Notes: generated by a model from the letters alone, not told the origin. A DNA stretch of 64,000 nt from Poriferisodalis sp965214215 (GCF_965214215.1 NZ_CBDCBD010000003.1:2356001-2420000); one strand, 5' to 3'. Positions 36,869-46,834 are shown, numbered from the stretch's first letter. Program-made: numbers and translations.

Positions 36869-39800
36869 TTAGTCGTTGTCGGTGATGGTGCCGGTGGCGT
36901 AGATGAATCCGCTGCGGATGACGATTCCGCTGGTGGCGTAGACGTATATGCGCAGCGTTTCGTCGTTTTCTGGGGTGTCGTCGTCGATGATCGGCACGGT
37001 GATCTTGATGCTGGTTTCGCCTGCAGCCAGCGTGAACGTTCTTCTGTAGTCGATGCTCCAGTCCTGCCACAGCGTCGCGGTGCGGCCGTATCCGCCGTAG
37101 CGGAACGTGATCGGGTCGGGATTGGGTTTCGACAGTGTCACCACGAAAGCGAGGCTTTGCGCGTCCTCGGCGGCGGTGGCGTCGCTGACGGTCACCGTCG
37201 GCGGCCCCGCAGGCGGAGGCGGCGGGTCGTCGTCGTTGTCGGACACCGCGACTGTCGCAGCCGCGGCTGAAGACGACACGGTGTAGCCGGTGCCGCTGCC
37301 CACGGTCGCGGTGACCGACCCGTCGGCCTCGTCGGTGGTGTCATCGGTGGTGGCGACGGTGAACGTCGCGCTGCCGGTCATGGGGATCGAGACGGTCCGC
37401 TCGCCGGTGGCGGCGAAGTCGCCGCTTTGGGACACGGTCACGCTGATCTCAAGACTCGCCGTCGGCGCAGGGCTGGCGGTGAGCGTGAACGTCGCAGCGG
37501 TGCCCTCAGTGACATCGCCGCCCGCCACGATGCTGATCTGGGGTTCAGCCGGCGGAGGGGGCGGGGGCGGCGGTGCAGGGTCGTCGTCGTCTGCGACCGC
37601 GACCGTCGCCGAGCCGGCTGATGACGACACGGTGTAGCCGGTGCCGGTGTCCACCGTGACGGTGACCGACCCGTCGGCCTCATCGACACTGTCACCGGTC
37701 GTGGCCATCGACAGCGTGAAGGTGCCCGTGGTGGGGATCGCCACAGTGCGCGCCCCGGTCGTGACACCGAAATCGCCTGACTGCGACACCGTCACATCGA
37801 CGGTCAAAGCAGCCGTCGGCGCCGGAGACGCGGTGAGCGTGAATGTCGCCGTTGAGCCTTCTGTGATGCCGTTGCCCGCGGCAATGCTGATCTCGGGTTC
37901 GACAGGCGGCGGCGGGGTCTGGCGGGCTGCCTCGATGCACTCCAACGCCTCGCGGAACGGCCTCCACCCGAACCATCGCTGCTCGCGTTCGAGCGCCTCA
38001 GCCGCGGTGAACGCCGTCAGCTGATCGTCGACGACATCGCCGAACGCGACCAGCACCCGAAGCCAGTTGCGGCCATAGCCCGGCGCACGATCACGATGCA
38101 GCTCGTAATAGTCACGCGCCGATCCCAGCGTTTCATCAGACACACAATCCGCAGGAGGCGGAGGCGGCGGCGGAGGCGGGGGCGGGTCGTCGTCGTCGGA
38201 CACCGCGACCGTCGCCGAACCGGCCGACGACGACACTGTGTAACCGGCGCCGGTGTCGATCGTCGCGGTCACCGAGCCGTCGGGCTCATCGGTGATGTCA
38301 TTGGTGGTGGCAACGGTGAACGTCGCGCTGCCAGTCGTCGGAATCGTGACCATCCGCTCGCCGGTGGCGGCGAAGTCGCCGCTTTGGGACACGGTCACAC
38401 TGACATCAAGGCTGGCTGCGGGCGCAGGACCGGCCGTGACAGTGAACGTCGCAGCGGTCCCCTCGGTGACGCCGCTGCCCGCGGCGACGCTGATCTGTGG
38501 TTCAGCCGGCGGCGGGTCGTCGTCGTCGGACACCGCGACCGTCGCCGAACCGGCCGAAGACGACACTGTGTAACCGGCGCCGGTGTCGATCGTCGCGGTC
38601 ACCGAGCCGTCGGGCTCATCGGTGATGTCATTGGTGGTGGCAACGGTGAACGTCGCGCTGCCAGTCGTCGGAATCGTGACCATCCGCTCGCCGGTGGCGG
38701 CGAAGTCGCCGCTTTGGGACACGGTCACACTGACATCAAGGCTGGCTGCGGGCGCAGGACCGGCCGTGACGGTGAACGTCGCAGCGGTCCCCTCGGTGAC
38801 GCCGCTGCCCGCGGCGACGCTGATCTGTGGTTCAGCCGGCGGCGGGTCGTCGTCGTCGGACACCGCGACCGTCGCCGAACCGGCCGAAGACGACACCGTG
38901 TAGCCCGAACCGGCGCTGATCGCCGCTGTCGCCGACCCGTCGGGCTCATCGACAGCGTCGTTCGCCGTCGCCACCGTGAACGACTGAGAACCAGACGCAG
39001 GGATCGTGACCGTCCGCGACCCCGCCGTCACACCGAAATCGCCGCTCTGTGACACCGTGACCGTCACATCCAGATCAGCCGACGGCTCCGGCGTCGCAGT
39101 GACCGTGAAACTCGCATCGCCGCCCTCCGTCACAGCACCTCCCGCGGCGATGCTCACCTGCGGCTCAACGTCGCACTGAGCCCGCTCCACCGCCGCCAAA
39201 GTGCGCGCAATGCGATCCCATCGCGAGTTCCCCAGCCAATCGGCCACACCCTGAGCCTGCGCAGCAGTCATCGGCGTATGACCGGTGTCGGTCCCCAAAG
39301 CAGCCAGCACACGATTGAACCGCTTCACCCCCGCAGCCGCAGCAGACGACAACGCGTCCCGCCAAGCGGTGACCTCATCAACGGTGACCGCATCGTCAGG
39401 CAACACCACACTGCACGCGCCGTCGTCATCATCCGACACCGCCACCGACGCCGCACCCGACAACGACGACACCGTGTAACCCGCGGCCGCGCCCACCGTG
39501 GCAGTGACCGAGCCGTCCGCCTCGTCGTCGCTGTCATCGCTGGTGGCAACAGTCAAGGTGAAACTGCCCGATGTCGGGACCGTCACCGTCCGCAACCCAG
39601 TCGCCGCACCGAAATCGCCGCTCTGGGACACAGCGACCGTCACATCCAGACCAGCCGCAGGCACGGGACTGGCTGTCAACGTGAACTCAGCGTCGCCGCC
39701 CTCGGCGACTCCGCCGCCCGCAACAATGCTGATCTCGGGAACGTCATCGTCGGCAACAGCCACGGTTGCGCTCCCACCGCCCGACGCCACCGTGTAGCCC

Positions 39801-42800
39801 GTGCCTGCGCTGACGGCCGCGGTGACCGCACCATCGGCCTCGTCGGCCGAATCGTTCGTCGTCGCCACCACGAACGTCTCCGAACCAGACACCGGGATCG
39901 TCACGGTCCTCGAACCGGTCGTGACGCCGAAGTCGCCGCTCTGCGACACAACGACCGTCACATCCAGATCAACCGCCGGCGTCGGCGTCGCGGACACCGT
40001 AAAGCTCACAGCAGCACCCTCAACCACACTGCCACCAGCCGCAATACTGATCTCCGGCAGCGCAACTGGCGGCGTCTGAGCGGTCAAACCGTCAAGGCTC
40101 AGCGTGAAAGCGCCTGCAATTGACGGATTGAACGTCGTCGCCTCAACTGTGTAATCACCCGCAGCCAACGACTCAGCGATGCGCGAGTTGTACCCGTCAC
40201 CGCCGTCGTCGTTCCGATACAACTCCTGGCCGTCTCTGCCCAACCCCCGGCGCAGGAACAGATACGTGTCCGCAGACGACTCGAGGTCGATCCGCACTGT
40301 GGCCTGCTGGGCCAGCGTGAAGGTGAAGAACCGGGCATATCGGCCCCCGCGGCCCACCGAATCGCACGAATCCGTCCACTGTCCCGTGATGCTCCTATCA
40401 CCCGCCAACGCCGATACACACGTACCAACAACCGCGGGCGGCCCTTCGTCATCAGCAATCGCCACCGACGCCGAACCCGCCGACGCCGACACCGAATAGC
40501 CCGCCCCCGTAGCGACAACTGCGGTGACCGAACCGTCCGCCTCCTCGGTGCTGTCATCGCTGGTGGCCACAGTCAAGGTGAAACTGCCCGACGCCGGGAT
40601 CGTGACTGTGCGTGCACCGGTCGTGACACCGAAGTCACCGTCCTGGGAAACAGCGATCGTCACATCCAGATCAGCCGCAGGCTTGGGTGTCGCGGTGAGT
40701 GTGAAACTCGCAGCCGCACCCTCAACGACTCCACTGCCCGCAGCGACGCTCACCTCAGGCACATCATCATCAGACACCACGACCGACGCCGACCCCGCTG
40801 ACGACGACACCGTGTAACCCGTCCCGGTGGACAGCGTCACAGTCACCGAACCGTCGGGCTCAGCGACACTGTCGTCGGTAGTGGGCATCGCCAACGTCAC
40901 CGAGCCGCTGGTCGGGACCGTGACGATGCGGCTGCCGGTCCACGCGCCGTAGGCACCATCTGAGGAGACCTCGAGACTCACCGTCAGCGGCACCGTCGGC
41001 GTTGGCGACGCTGCAAAGGTGAACGACACTGCACCGCCCTCGGTCGCGGCTTGCCCGCCGGTAACGGTGACTGTCGGCGTGGGCCCGTCGTCATCGGTCG
41101 GGGTTTGCGTGTTGTGCCCAAACAACTTCAGGCGCCAAGACTTCAGCGTGTTGAGGTGGCCGTTCTCCTTCTCGTCTGAGATTCGCAACTTCCAAGCACC
41201 CGACGCTGCTTCACCCAAATGCACAGCGCTGCCGAACCGGAACTTGCCCGAAATCGGGCAGTTGCCCTCACGGTCACAGTCATAGGAATCCATCCCTTTG
41301 CCGACCTTTGGTGCCGGTTCGGACAGGACCGAAATGGTGCCGGACGGGGAAACCAACTCGACCTGTAGATCCCGAAAGTTCGGTGCGGCGAGATCGAGTT
41401 CGGCCTGGACGTACTCGACGAAATCGATTCCCGAGATTGCGTTGATCGTGTCTGAAACCTCGGAGCCGTCGTCGGGAATCGCCGTCGATTCCATGGACGT
41501 CGTGTGCTGTTCTTTGAGGTACTCCGGCAGGGTCACCCAGTTGAGCGCGAGCTCCACCGCTGCGCCAGCATCTATCACTCCGAACCCGAAGCTGTGATGG
41601 TACCGGTAGCGCTCATCAGCATTGGTTCGCTTCCTGCCCGCTTCTTGCCAGCCGGCACTGTCGGGGTCGTTGTGCTGAGCTGACTCGGCCAAGATCAGCT
41701 TGACGTCGCGCCACGTCAGCCCCGGATTCGCGGCCCGTACCAATGCCGCCACGCCCGAGACCATCGCCGTCGACGGACTCGAATGCCATCCAGTGTTCAC
41801 CAAGTAGCGATTCTGGTGGACCGCAGCGATGCCACCGGGCATCGAGCAGACCCACAGACCCGGACCCCGCAAGCTTGTATTGTAACCGGCTCCTGATCGA
41901 GTGCCTTCTTCAGTCGTTGAGCAAGCAACAACGACTGCCGGATGGCTTCGATACTCAGCGAGCGACGAATAGTTGAGTTCGGGCCAACGCGCGGTCTTGC
42001 CACCGGAAACTACATTCAACGTGCCGAGCCTACCAAAACCGTGAACGCTCAGCCTGTCGAACACCGAGTGTTGGTTCACTTTCGCAGTATCGCGAATGGC
42101 TTGCGAAAATTGGCTTCTGCTCCAGCTGTGATTGATGACTGCGGCCTGCATGGTTGTTTCTAGCCAGCGGTCTTCCGCGTACTTCCAGTATCCGTCTGGT
42201 CCGTCAATCATGAAACGATTAATGCTGTACCAGTTCAACGTTGCTCTTGGTGCGACACCGCGCATTCCGACCGTGTTGTCACGCGCAGCTATGATGCTGG
42301 CCATCTTCGTGCCGTGAGGTGACACCGAGTCGAAATCGGTACCCGCCAAGAAGGGGCTGCGGCCCAAGTCGAAGTTGGCTGCGAGGTCCTCGTGGCGGTA
42401 GTCGACGGGTGTATCCACCACCAACACGTTGACGCCCGTGCCTCGTGTGACCTCCCAAGCGGCCTCGACATTGGCGCCGAGACGGCCCGATGTAGACTGG
42501 CGGAAGTGCTCTTGACAGCCGGACAGAGCGTCGCTCCATAGCGGCGACCTCAGCTCACCGCATTTGCGGAGTGCATAGCTGTGATGGAGGTCGTAATGGT
42601 CACTTTGAGGCTGGGAGTCGCTGTTCAGCTCAATGGTCGCCGTTGAGGTGTGCCGTCGAGTCGATTCAGACGCCTCGGGTTCCCTCTCCTCTCCGCCGAT
42701 CATTGCGATCATCGCGGCTGCCAGCAGTGCCAGGGCTGCCGTTGCTCGCCAAGTCGTTATCGATGGTCGTCGCTTGCGGTGAGCTTGGGCCTCGGACTCG

Positions 42801-42832
42801 CTGCGGCTGCCTCGTTGGCGATGTCGACCCAT
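36869..42832 (-). CDS. Giant secreted subtilisin-like protease with P-domain and Calx-beta array (paralogue 1)
   Basis: The protein has about 1987 residues from ATG 42832, with an uncleaved-type or signal helix ATAALALLAAAMIAMIGGEE. The S8 domain has Asp in VNVLVVDTPVDYRHEDLAAN, His in SVSPHGTKMASIIAARDN, and Ser in HSSPSTAMVSGVAALVRAAN. The loop normally holding the oxyanion Asn reads NVVSGGKTARW. A proprotein-convertase P domain follows (FRFGSAVHLGEAASGAWKLR). Then come about ten Calx-beta-like units (TEGTAATFTVTAGPAPAASL type), interrupted by a PPC-like domain (RIDLESSADTYLFLRRGLGR) and two ~75-residue helical modules. Proline stretches link units. It is likely a surface or secreted protease. 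Confidence 0.88.
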   Translation of the reverse strand: MGRHRQRGSRSESEAQAHRKRRPSITTWRATAALALLAAAMIAMIGGEEREPEASESTRRHTSTATIELNSDSQPQSDHYDLHHSYALRKCGELRSPLWSDALSGCQEHFRQSTSGRLGANVEAAWEVTRGTGVNVLVVDTPVDYRHEDLAANFDLGRSPFLAGTDFDSVSPHGTKMASIIAARDNTVGMRGVAPRATLNWYSINRFMIDGPDGYWKYAEDRWLETTMQAAVINHSWSRSQFSQAIRDTAKVNQHSVFDRLSVHGFGRLGTLNVVSGGKTARWPELNYSSLAEYRSHPAVVVACSTTEEGTRSGAGYNTSLRGPGLWVCSMPGGIAAVHQNRYLVNTGWHSSPSTAMVSGVAALVRAANPGLTWRDVKLILAESAQHNDPDSAGWQEAGRKRTNADERYRYHHSFGFGVIDAGAAVELALNWVTLPEYLKEQHTTSMESTAIPDDGSEVSDTINAISGIDFVEYVQAELDLAAPNFRDLQVELVSPSGTISVLSEPAPKVGKGMDSYDCDREGNCPISGKFRFGSAVHLGEAASGAWKLRISDEKENGHLNTLKSWRLKLFGHNTQTPTDDDGPTPTVTVTGGQAATEGGAVSFTFAASPTPTVPLTVSLEVSSDGAYGAWTGSRIVTVPTSGSVTLAMPTTDDSVAEPDGSVTVTLSTGTGYTVSSSAGSASVVVSDDDVPEVSVAAGSGVVEGAAASFTLTATPKPAADLDVTIAVSQDGDFGVTTGARTVTIPASGSFTLTVATSDDSTEEADGSVTAVVATGAGYSVSASAGSASVAIADDEGPPAVVGTCVSALAGDRSITGQWTDSCDSVGRGGRYARFFTFTLAQQATVRIDLESSADTYLFLRRGLGRDGQELYRNDDGGDGYNSRIAESLAAGDYTVEATTFNPSIAGAFTLSLDGLTAQTPPVALPEISIAAGGSVVEGAAVSFTVSATPTPAVDLDVTVVVSQSGDFGVTTGSRTVTIPVSGSETFVVATTNDSADEADGAVTAAVSAGTGYTVASGGGSATVAVADDDVPEISIVAGGGVAEGGDAEFTLTASPVPAAGLDVTVAVSQSGDFGAATGLRTVTVPTSGSFTLTVATSDDSDDEADGSVTATVGAAAGYTVSSLSGAASVAVSDDDDGACSVVLPDDAVTVDEVTAWRDALSSAAAAGVKRFNRVLAALGTDTGHTPMTAAQAQGVADWLGNSRWDRIARTLAAVERAQCDVEPQVSIAAGGAVTEGGDASFTVTATPEPSADLDVTVTVSQSGDFGVTAGSRTVTIPASGSQSFTVATANDAVDEPDGSATAAISAGSGYTVSSSAGSATVAVSDDDDPPPAEPQISVAAGSGVTEGTAATFTVTAGPAPAASLDVSVTVSQSGDFAATGERMVTIPTTGSATFTVATTNDITDEPDGSVTATIDTGAGYTVSSSAGSATVAVSDDDDPPPAEPQISVAAGSGVTEGTAATFTVTAGPAPAASLDVSVTVSQSGDFAATGERMVTIPTTGSATFTVATTNDITDEPDGSVTATIDTGAGYTVSSSAGSATVAVSDDDDPPPPPPPPPPPADCVSDETLGSARDYYELHRDRAPGYGRNWLRVLVAFGDVVDDQLTAFTAAEALEREQRWFGWRPFREALECIEAARQTPPPPVEPEISIAAGNGITEGSTATFTLTASPAPTAALTVDVTVSQSGDFGVTTGARTVAIPTTGTFTLSMATTGDSVDEADGSVTVTVDTGTGYTVSSSAGSATVAVADDDDPAPPPPPPPPAEPQISIVAGGDVTEGTAATFTLTASPAPTASLEISVTVSQSGDFAATGERTVSIPMTGSATFTVATTDDTTDEADGSVTATVGSGTGYTVSSSAAAATVAVSDNDDDPPPPPAGPPTVTVSDATAAEDAQSLAFVVTLSKPNPDPITFRYGGYGRTATLWQDWSIDYRRTFTLAAGETSIKITVPIIDDDTPENDETLRIYVYATSGIVIRSGFIYATGTITDND
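38184..38903 (-). repeat. 330-bp near-identical tandem repeat within protease 1
   Basis: The 330-bp units at about 38253 and 38583 are almost identical in DNA, including silent positions, and each encodes one 110-residue Calx-beta-like domain plus the DDDDPPPA linker. Homogeneity well above that of the other units points to a recent duplication. Array size may differ between isolates. Confidence 0.85.
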
Positions 42833-43002
42833 GGCAGCGAAGGTAGTGCAGGCTGGGTTCGTCGCTTGGCAACGACGCATGTGGCGATTCTCGCGGTGCA
42901 CTGCGCACTGCGCTGACCACAACCGCGACTCGCCGCGACGGATACTGGAGTTGTGTCGCGCGAGTGTTTGCATTCTGATGCGTACGCATGTATGCTTGAT
43001 CC

Positions 43003-44337
43003 ATGTTGGCAGGAGTTCCCGTCGATTGCCCCGATGGCGAAGGGGCGGTGCTGAGCATACTGTTGGGCGGCGAGACGGTCGGAAGCGAGCGCGATGCACT
43101 CGAGGGCGTCGTCAACGGTCTCGCGGGCGTCGATGGCGTCGATGGCGTCGATGGCGTCGCGGCGGTTGCGGGCGTGCGTGATGTGGCTGGTGCCGATCTT
43201 GCCGCCTGGGAACACGACGAGTTGGTCGATGAGTTGGTGGATCTGGTGGCGGAGCGTGCGCGGCTGGAAGGCCGCTATGTGGCTGTGCTCGGCGAGTTGG
43301 TGTCCCGCGACGGGGTGCAGGCGGCTGCGTGGCAGTTGCGTGAGTACACGCGGATGAATGGCCCGCAGTCTCGCAGCGAGGCTCGTCTGGCAGAGGCGCT
43401 CGTGGAGCACGAATTCACTGACACCCTCGATGCGTTGTCCACAGGCGAGATTCAGATGTCTCATGCGAAGGTGATTGCGCGCGAGTCGCCGAAGAAGCAC
43501 CGTCGCAGCGAGGGCAGCTTCTTGGAGTTGTGCCGCGCGTATCCCTCGGACATCGTCGCACGGCACACATTGGCCTATGAGAGCTTGGAGGTCTTTGCCG
43601 ACCTCGAAGCCGAGGCTGCAGCCGCCGATCGGACCCCGGTCGATGCCGAGTTGGCGCTGCAGCGTGACCAGCGGCGATGCTCGATGCTGCTCGGCGATGA
43701 CGGAATGTGGCACTTGCGAGCCGATCTGGATTTCATCACCGGCCGTCAGATCAGCCAGCAGCTCGCTGCCGCCGAGCGGGCGGTGCGTCATCGGGACGGC
43801 GCCGACGAACTCAGCTATCCCCAGCGCAACGCGGATGCCATTTGCGATCTGGTCTTGGGCCGGCAGCGCCCCCAGGCGAGCCTCGTGGTGGTCGCCGACT
43901 ACGACACCGTGTCAGGCCGGCTTGGCAACCCTCGCCTCGACGACGGCACCCCGCTGTCCGCGCACCTCGTCGCCGAGCTCGCTGCCGACGCCAAAATCCT
44001 CCCAGCGATCTTCAAGGACGACTGGTCCGAACTGGCTCTGGGCCGAGCCCGAAGCGCCAGCGACGCGCAGCGAATCGTGCTGGCAATCCGCGACGGCGGC
44101 TGTATCGCGTGCGCAACACACACTGAGCACTGCCACGCCCACCATGTGCAGCACTACGAGGATGACGGGCTCACCGAGATTCCGAACTTGGCGATGCTGT
44201 GCGAGCCCTGCCATTTGGACCACCACAGACGCCACTGGACCATCGACACCCCACCCGGCAGCACACCACGACGCGCCCCTCCGTTGGAAGAGTCGACAGC
44301 CGTCATGGCCGAAACCGAGCTGGCCGGGGCGTCGTGA
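43003..44337 (+). CDS. 13E12-type DUF222/HNH endonuclease family protein (second copy)
   Basis: The protein has 444 residues from ATG 43003. The DUF222 domain spans roughly residues 65-345 (AAWEHDELVDELVDLVAERA, SLVVVADYDTVSGRLGNPRL). The HNH domain is CIACATHTEHCHAHHVQHYE followed by LAMLCEPCHLDHHRRHW, carrying the usual Cys pairs and His. A 9-bp repeat (GTCGATGGC) encodes VDGVDGVDG near residue 42, a likely slippage site. It is divergent from protease 1 with 170 bp between starts. It resembles the copy at 19133-20398 in domain order but differs in its tail. Confidence 0.88.
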   Translation: MLAGVPVDCPDGEGAVLSILLGGETVGSERDALEGVVNGLAGVDGVDGVDGVAAVAGVRDVAGADLAAWEHDELVDELVDLVAERARLEGRYVAVLGELVSRDGVQAAAWQLREYTRMNGPQSRSEARLAEALVEHEFTDTLDALSTGEIQMSHAKVIARESPKKHRRSEGSFLELCRAYPSDIVARHTLAYESLEVFADLEAEAAAADRTPVDAELALQRDQRRCSMLLGDDGMWHLRADLDFITGRQISQQLAAAERAVRHRDGADELSYPQRNADAICDLVLGRQRPQASLVVVADYDTVSGRLGNPRLDDGTPLSAHLVAELAADAKILPAIFKDDWSELALGRARSASDAQRIVLAIRDGGCIACATHTEHCHAHHVQHYEDDGLTEIPNLAMLCEPCHLDHHRRHWTIDTPPGSTPRRAPPLEESTAVMAETELAGAS

Positions 44338-44454
44338 GGTCATTGGTTCGACCGCCGAGACCTCCTCGGCAGTCCCGGCCGCGGCGAGAGCCGGTGGCGG
44401 AGTCGAGGACTGCGGCCGAAATGGGATGCTCGACCGGCGAGGCATGATGAGCCT

Positions 44455-45414
44455 ATGCGAGTTGCGATCACTGGAATTCGAGGGCTGATCGGCGGAGCGC
44501 TCGCTGCAAGTCTGCGTGCCGACGGCCACGAGGTGTTGGGTGTGTCCCGGCGCCCAGGATTGGTTGCTGCGGTCGGCAGGACTGGTGAAGCCAGCGGCGA
44601 GGCACGCGAGACAGGCGTGTCTGAGGGGCCAGGCGCAGCAGGCGGGACCGCCGTGTGGGATGTGGCCGCTGGGAGCATTGACGCTGCCGCGCTGGAGGGC
44701 CTTGACGCAATTGTTCACCTGGCCGGCGAGAGCATCGGCGGCCGGTGGAGCGACAAGCGCAAGGCAGCGATCATGTCGAGCCGTGTCGAGTCCACCAAGC
44801 TGCTTGCCGACACCGTGCGCTCGCTCGACACCAAGCCGTCGGTGTTCATCTGCGGCTCGGCAGTCGGTTTCTACGGCAATCGCGGTGATGAGGAGCTGAC
44901 CGAGCTATCACTGCCCGGCGATGGGTTCCTCGCCGAGGTGTGCAAGCGCTGGGAGCGCGCCGCGGTGCCGATTGCTGATGCCGGAGTGCGGCTCGTGCGC
45001 ATCCGCACCGGCCTGGTTGTGGGGCCAGGGGCTGAGGCCATCGAGCGGATGGCGAGAATCACGCGGCTGGGTGCCGGCGGTCCGCTCGGCGGTGGCCGGC
45101 AGTGGTGGAGCTGGATCAGCCTCGACGACGAGGTACGGGCTATCCGCCATCTCATCGACAGCGACGTAAGCGGGGCGTTCAACCTGACGGCTCCCAACCC
45201 TGTTCGCCAGCGCGACTTCCAGCGAGCGCTGAGCGCGGCATTGCGGCGCCCGTCGTTCATGCCGGCGCCTAAGTTCGCCATCGGCGCAGCGTTGGGCGAG
45301 ATGGGCCAAGCGCTGCTGCTGGACTCGACCCGGGTGCTTCCCGACGCCCTCACCGACGACGGGTTCGAGTTCGCCCACCCCGAATTGTCAGGTGCGCTTT
45401 CGAACGCCCTCTAG
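44455..45414 (+). CDS. TIGR01777 family NAD(P)-dependent epimerase (SDR39U1/YfcH-like)
   Basis: The protein has 319 residues. The Rossmann start MRVAITGIRGLIGGALAASL has the GxxGxxG motif. Family signatures follow: LDAIVHLAGESIGGRWSDKR, STKLLADTVRSLDTKPSVFI, CGSAVGFYGNRGDEELTELS and VRIRTGLVVGPGAEAIERMA. The C-terminal part has WWSWISLDDEVRAIRHLIDS and GAFNLTAPNPVRQRDFQRAL. The family is a sugar-nucleotide-epimerase-like SDR of poorly defined role. This is the only intact copy; decayed copies lie at 36703 and 47007. Confidence 0.93.
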   Translation: MRVAITGIRGLIGGALAASLRADGHEVLGVSRRPGLVAAVGRTGEASGEARETGVSEGPGAAGGTAVWDVAAGSIDAAALEGLDAIVHLAGESIGGRWSDKRKAAIMSSRVESTKLLADTVRSLDTKPSVFICGSAVGFYGNRGDEELTELSLPGDGFLAEVCKRWERAAVPIADAGVRLVRIRTGLVVGPGAEAIERMARITRLGAGGPLGGGRQWWSWISLDDEVRAIRHLIDSDVSGAFNLTAPNPVRQRDFQRALSAALRRPSFMPAPKFAIGAALGEMGQALLLDSTRVLPDALTDDGFEFAHPELSGALSNAL

Positions 45415-45544
45415 CAGGATGCCGAGACGCACAGGTTCGGGCAGAAACCCTTGGCACGGCGCGGTATCGGCCACAAGTCTCTCGACGCGGTCCGAGTCAC
45501 GGCATCAGCGCGACGTCAGGTGGCCGTTGCCGTGCTGTGAGGGG

Positions 45545-46777
45545 TCAGTTCCACAGAGCCGAGATCGGGGCTGCGACGATCCGGTCGTCGAGTTCGATGG
45601 TGTCGTGGCCGGTGTGGAGCACGACACCGGCCACGAACGATGCGCCGATCGAGTCCCGCAGCCACATCAGGTGGCGGGCGTCGCTGTGCCGTACCCCGGC
45701 TGCGGCCTTGATCTCGATACCGATGAGTCGTCCTCGGGGCAATTCGGCGATTACGTCGATCTCGCGTCGTCCGTTCTGGTCCCGAAGGTGAGAGAGCCGG
45801 TAGCGCGTCGCGGACATGGGTGCCTCGGTCCGAAGCTGGGCTGTGACGAACGTGTCGATGAGGGCGCCCAGCAGGTTGTCGTCGCTGAGGACGTCACCAA
45901 CGTCTGCGCCGAGGATTGCGGCCATCAGCCCGGAGTCGACGAGGTAGCGCTTGGGGGTGCGGCTGAGGCGCTTGAGCCGGTTTGTTGACCACGCGCTGAG
46001 ATGGTCTGTGACCACCATGTCGGCCAGCAGACGCTCGTACTCGTGGGCTGTTCGACGGTCGATGCCGGCTGCCTCGTACAGCGTCTTGTCCTGTGGAGTG
46101 CCGGCCGAGTTGATTGCCAGCGCATCCAGATAGCGGCGCAGCCGGGACGCATCGAGCCTGAGGCTGTGGGAGCGGGCATCTCGAAGCGCCAGTTGATCTG
46201 CGTAGCTCGACAGCCAGCGCTGTGCGCCGGTCGCGTCGAGTTCGAGCGCAGGCTCTGGGAAACCGCCCCGGACGGCAAGGCCCACGTAATCTGCTACATC
46301 GGGAGACGGCACCGCGCCGACGAGCGGCTCGCCTGCTGCGACACGCTCGATGAACGGTCGAGGCGAGACGCCTGTCGCTTCCGCCACTGTTAGGGGGTAC
46401 ATGGGCAGCATCACGATGCGGCCGGTGCCTGGCCACAGCAATTCGTCGGTGTTCGAGCGCGCCGAACCCGTGATCAGGAAGCGCCCGGGGCGCCGCTCAG
46501 CATCCACTGCGCGCTTCACAGCGCCTATCACTTCGGGAAACTCCTGCCACTCGTCGAGCAGCACCGGCTCGGCACGGTGGCGCAGAGCGGCATCAGGGTC
46601 GGCGCGAAGCGCATCGGTTCCTTGTCGAGTGTCCAGCCGCAGGACTGTGGCGGCATGGCGAGCGGCGGTGGTGGTCTTCCCGCACGCGCGTGGCCCCACC
46701 AGCATGACCGCAGGGAACGACGCCAGGTACTCGGCGAGCAGGTCATCGACGAGCCGCGGCAGGTAGGCGGAACTCAT
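45545..46777 (-). CDS. AAA ATPase with DUF4143 domain
   Basis: The protein has 410 residues from ATG 46777. Walker A is VMLVGPRACGKTTTAARHAA, Walker B PVLLDEWQEFPEVIGAVKRA, and sensor-like RFLITGSARSN. The DUF4143 part contains YADQLALRDARSHSLRLDAS and ends with the nuclease-like strand RREIDVIAELPRGRLIGIEI and KAAAGV, matching the degenerate PD-(D/E)xK fold common in this family. Function in cells is unclear; such proteins are frequent in accessory regions. A long inverted repeat sits immediately upstream. Confidence 0.9.
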   Translation of the reverse strand: MSSAYLPRLVDDLLAEYLASFPAVMLVGPRACGKTTTAARHAATVLRLDTRQGTDALRADPDAALRHRAEPVLLDEWQEFPEVIGAVKRAVDAERRPGRFLITGSARSNTDELLWPGTGRIVMLPMYPLTVAEATGVSPRPFIERVAAGEPLVGAVPSPDVADYVGLAVRGGFPEPALELDATGAQRWLSSYADQLALRDARSHSLRLDASRLRRYLDALAINSAGTPQDKTLYEAAGIDRRTAHEYERLLADMVVTDHLSAWSTNRLKRLSRTPKRYLVDSGLMAAILGADVGDVLSDDNLLGALIDTFVTAQLRTEAPMSATRYRLSHLRDQNGRREIDVIAELPRGRLIGIEIKAAAGVRHSDARHLMWLRDSIGASFVAGVVLHTGHDTIELDDRIVAAPISALWN

Positions 46778-46798
46778 CACAAAAGCCTAGCACAGAAT

Positions 46799-46834
46799 GA
46801 CATTTGATGGCGTGCTAACACGCCATCAAATGTC
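46799..46834. promoter_or_regulatory. Perfect 16-bp inverted repeat upstream of the DUF4143 ATPase
   Basis: Arms GACATTTGATGGCGTG and CACGCCATCAAATGTC flank a 4-bp spacer (CTAA). The dyad starts 21 bp upstream of the ATPase start codon and is flanked on both sides by TAGCACA. The position, perfect symmetry and AT-rich outer parts suggest a dimeric repressor operator; a transcription terminator is less likely because no T-run follows. Confidence 0.65.

Noticed and set aside
38096..40123. Plus-strand open frames across the Calx-beta array
   Set aside because: They are shadows of repeated codons in the minus-strand protease gene and repeat with the same period.
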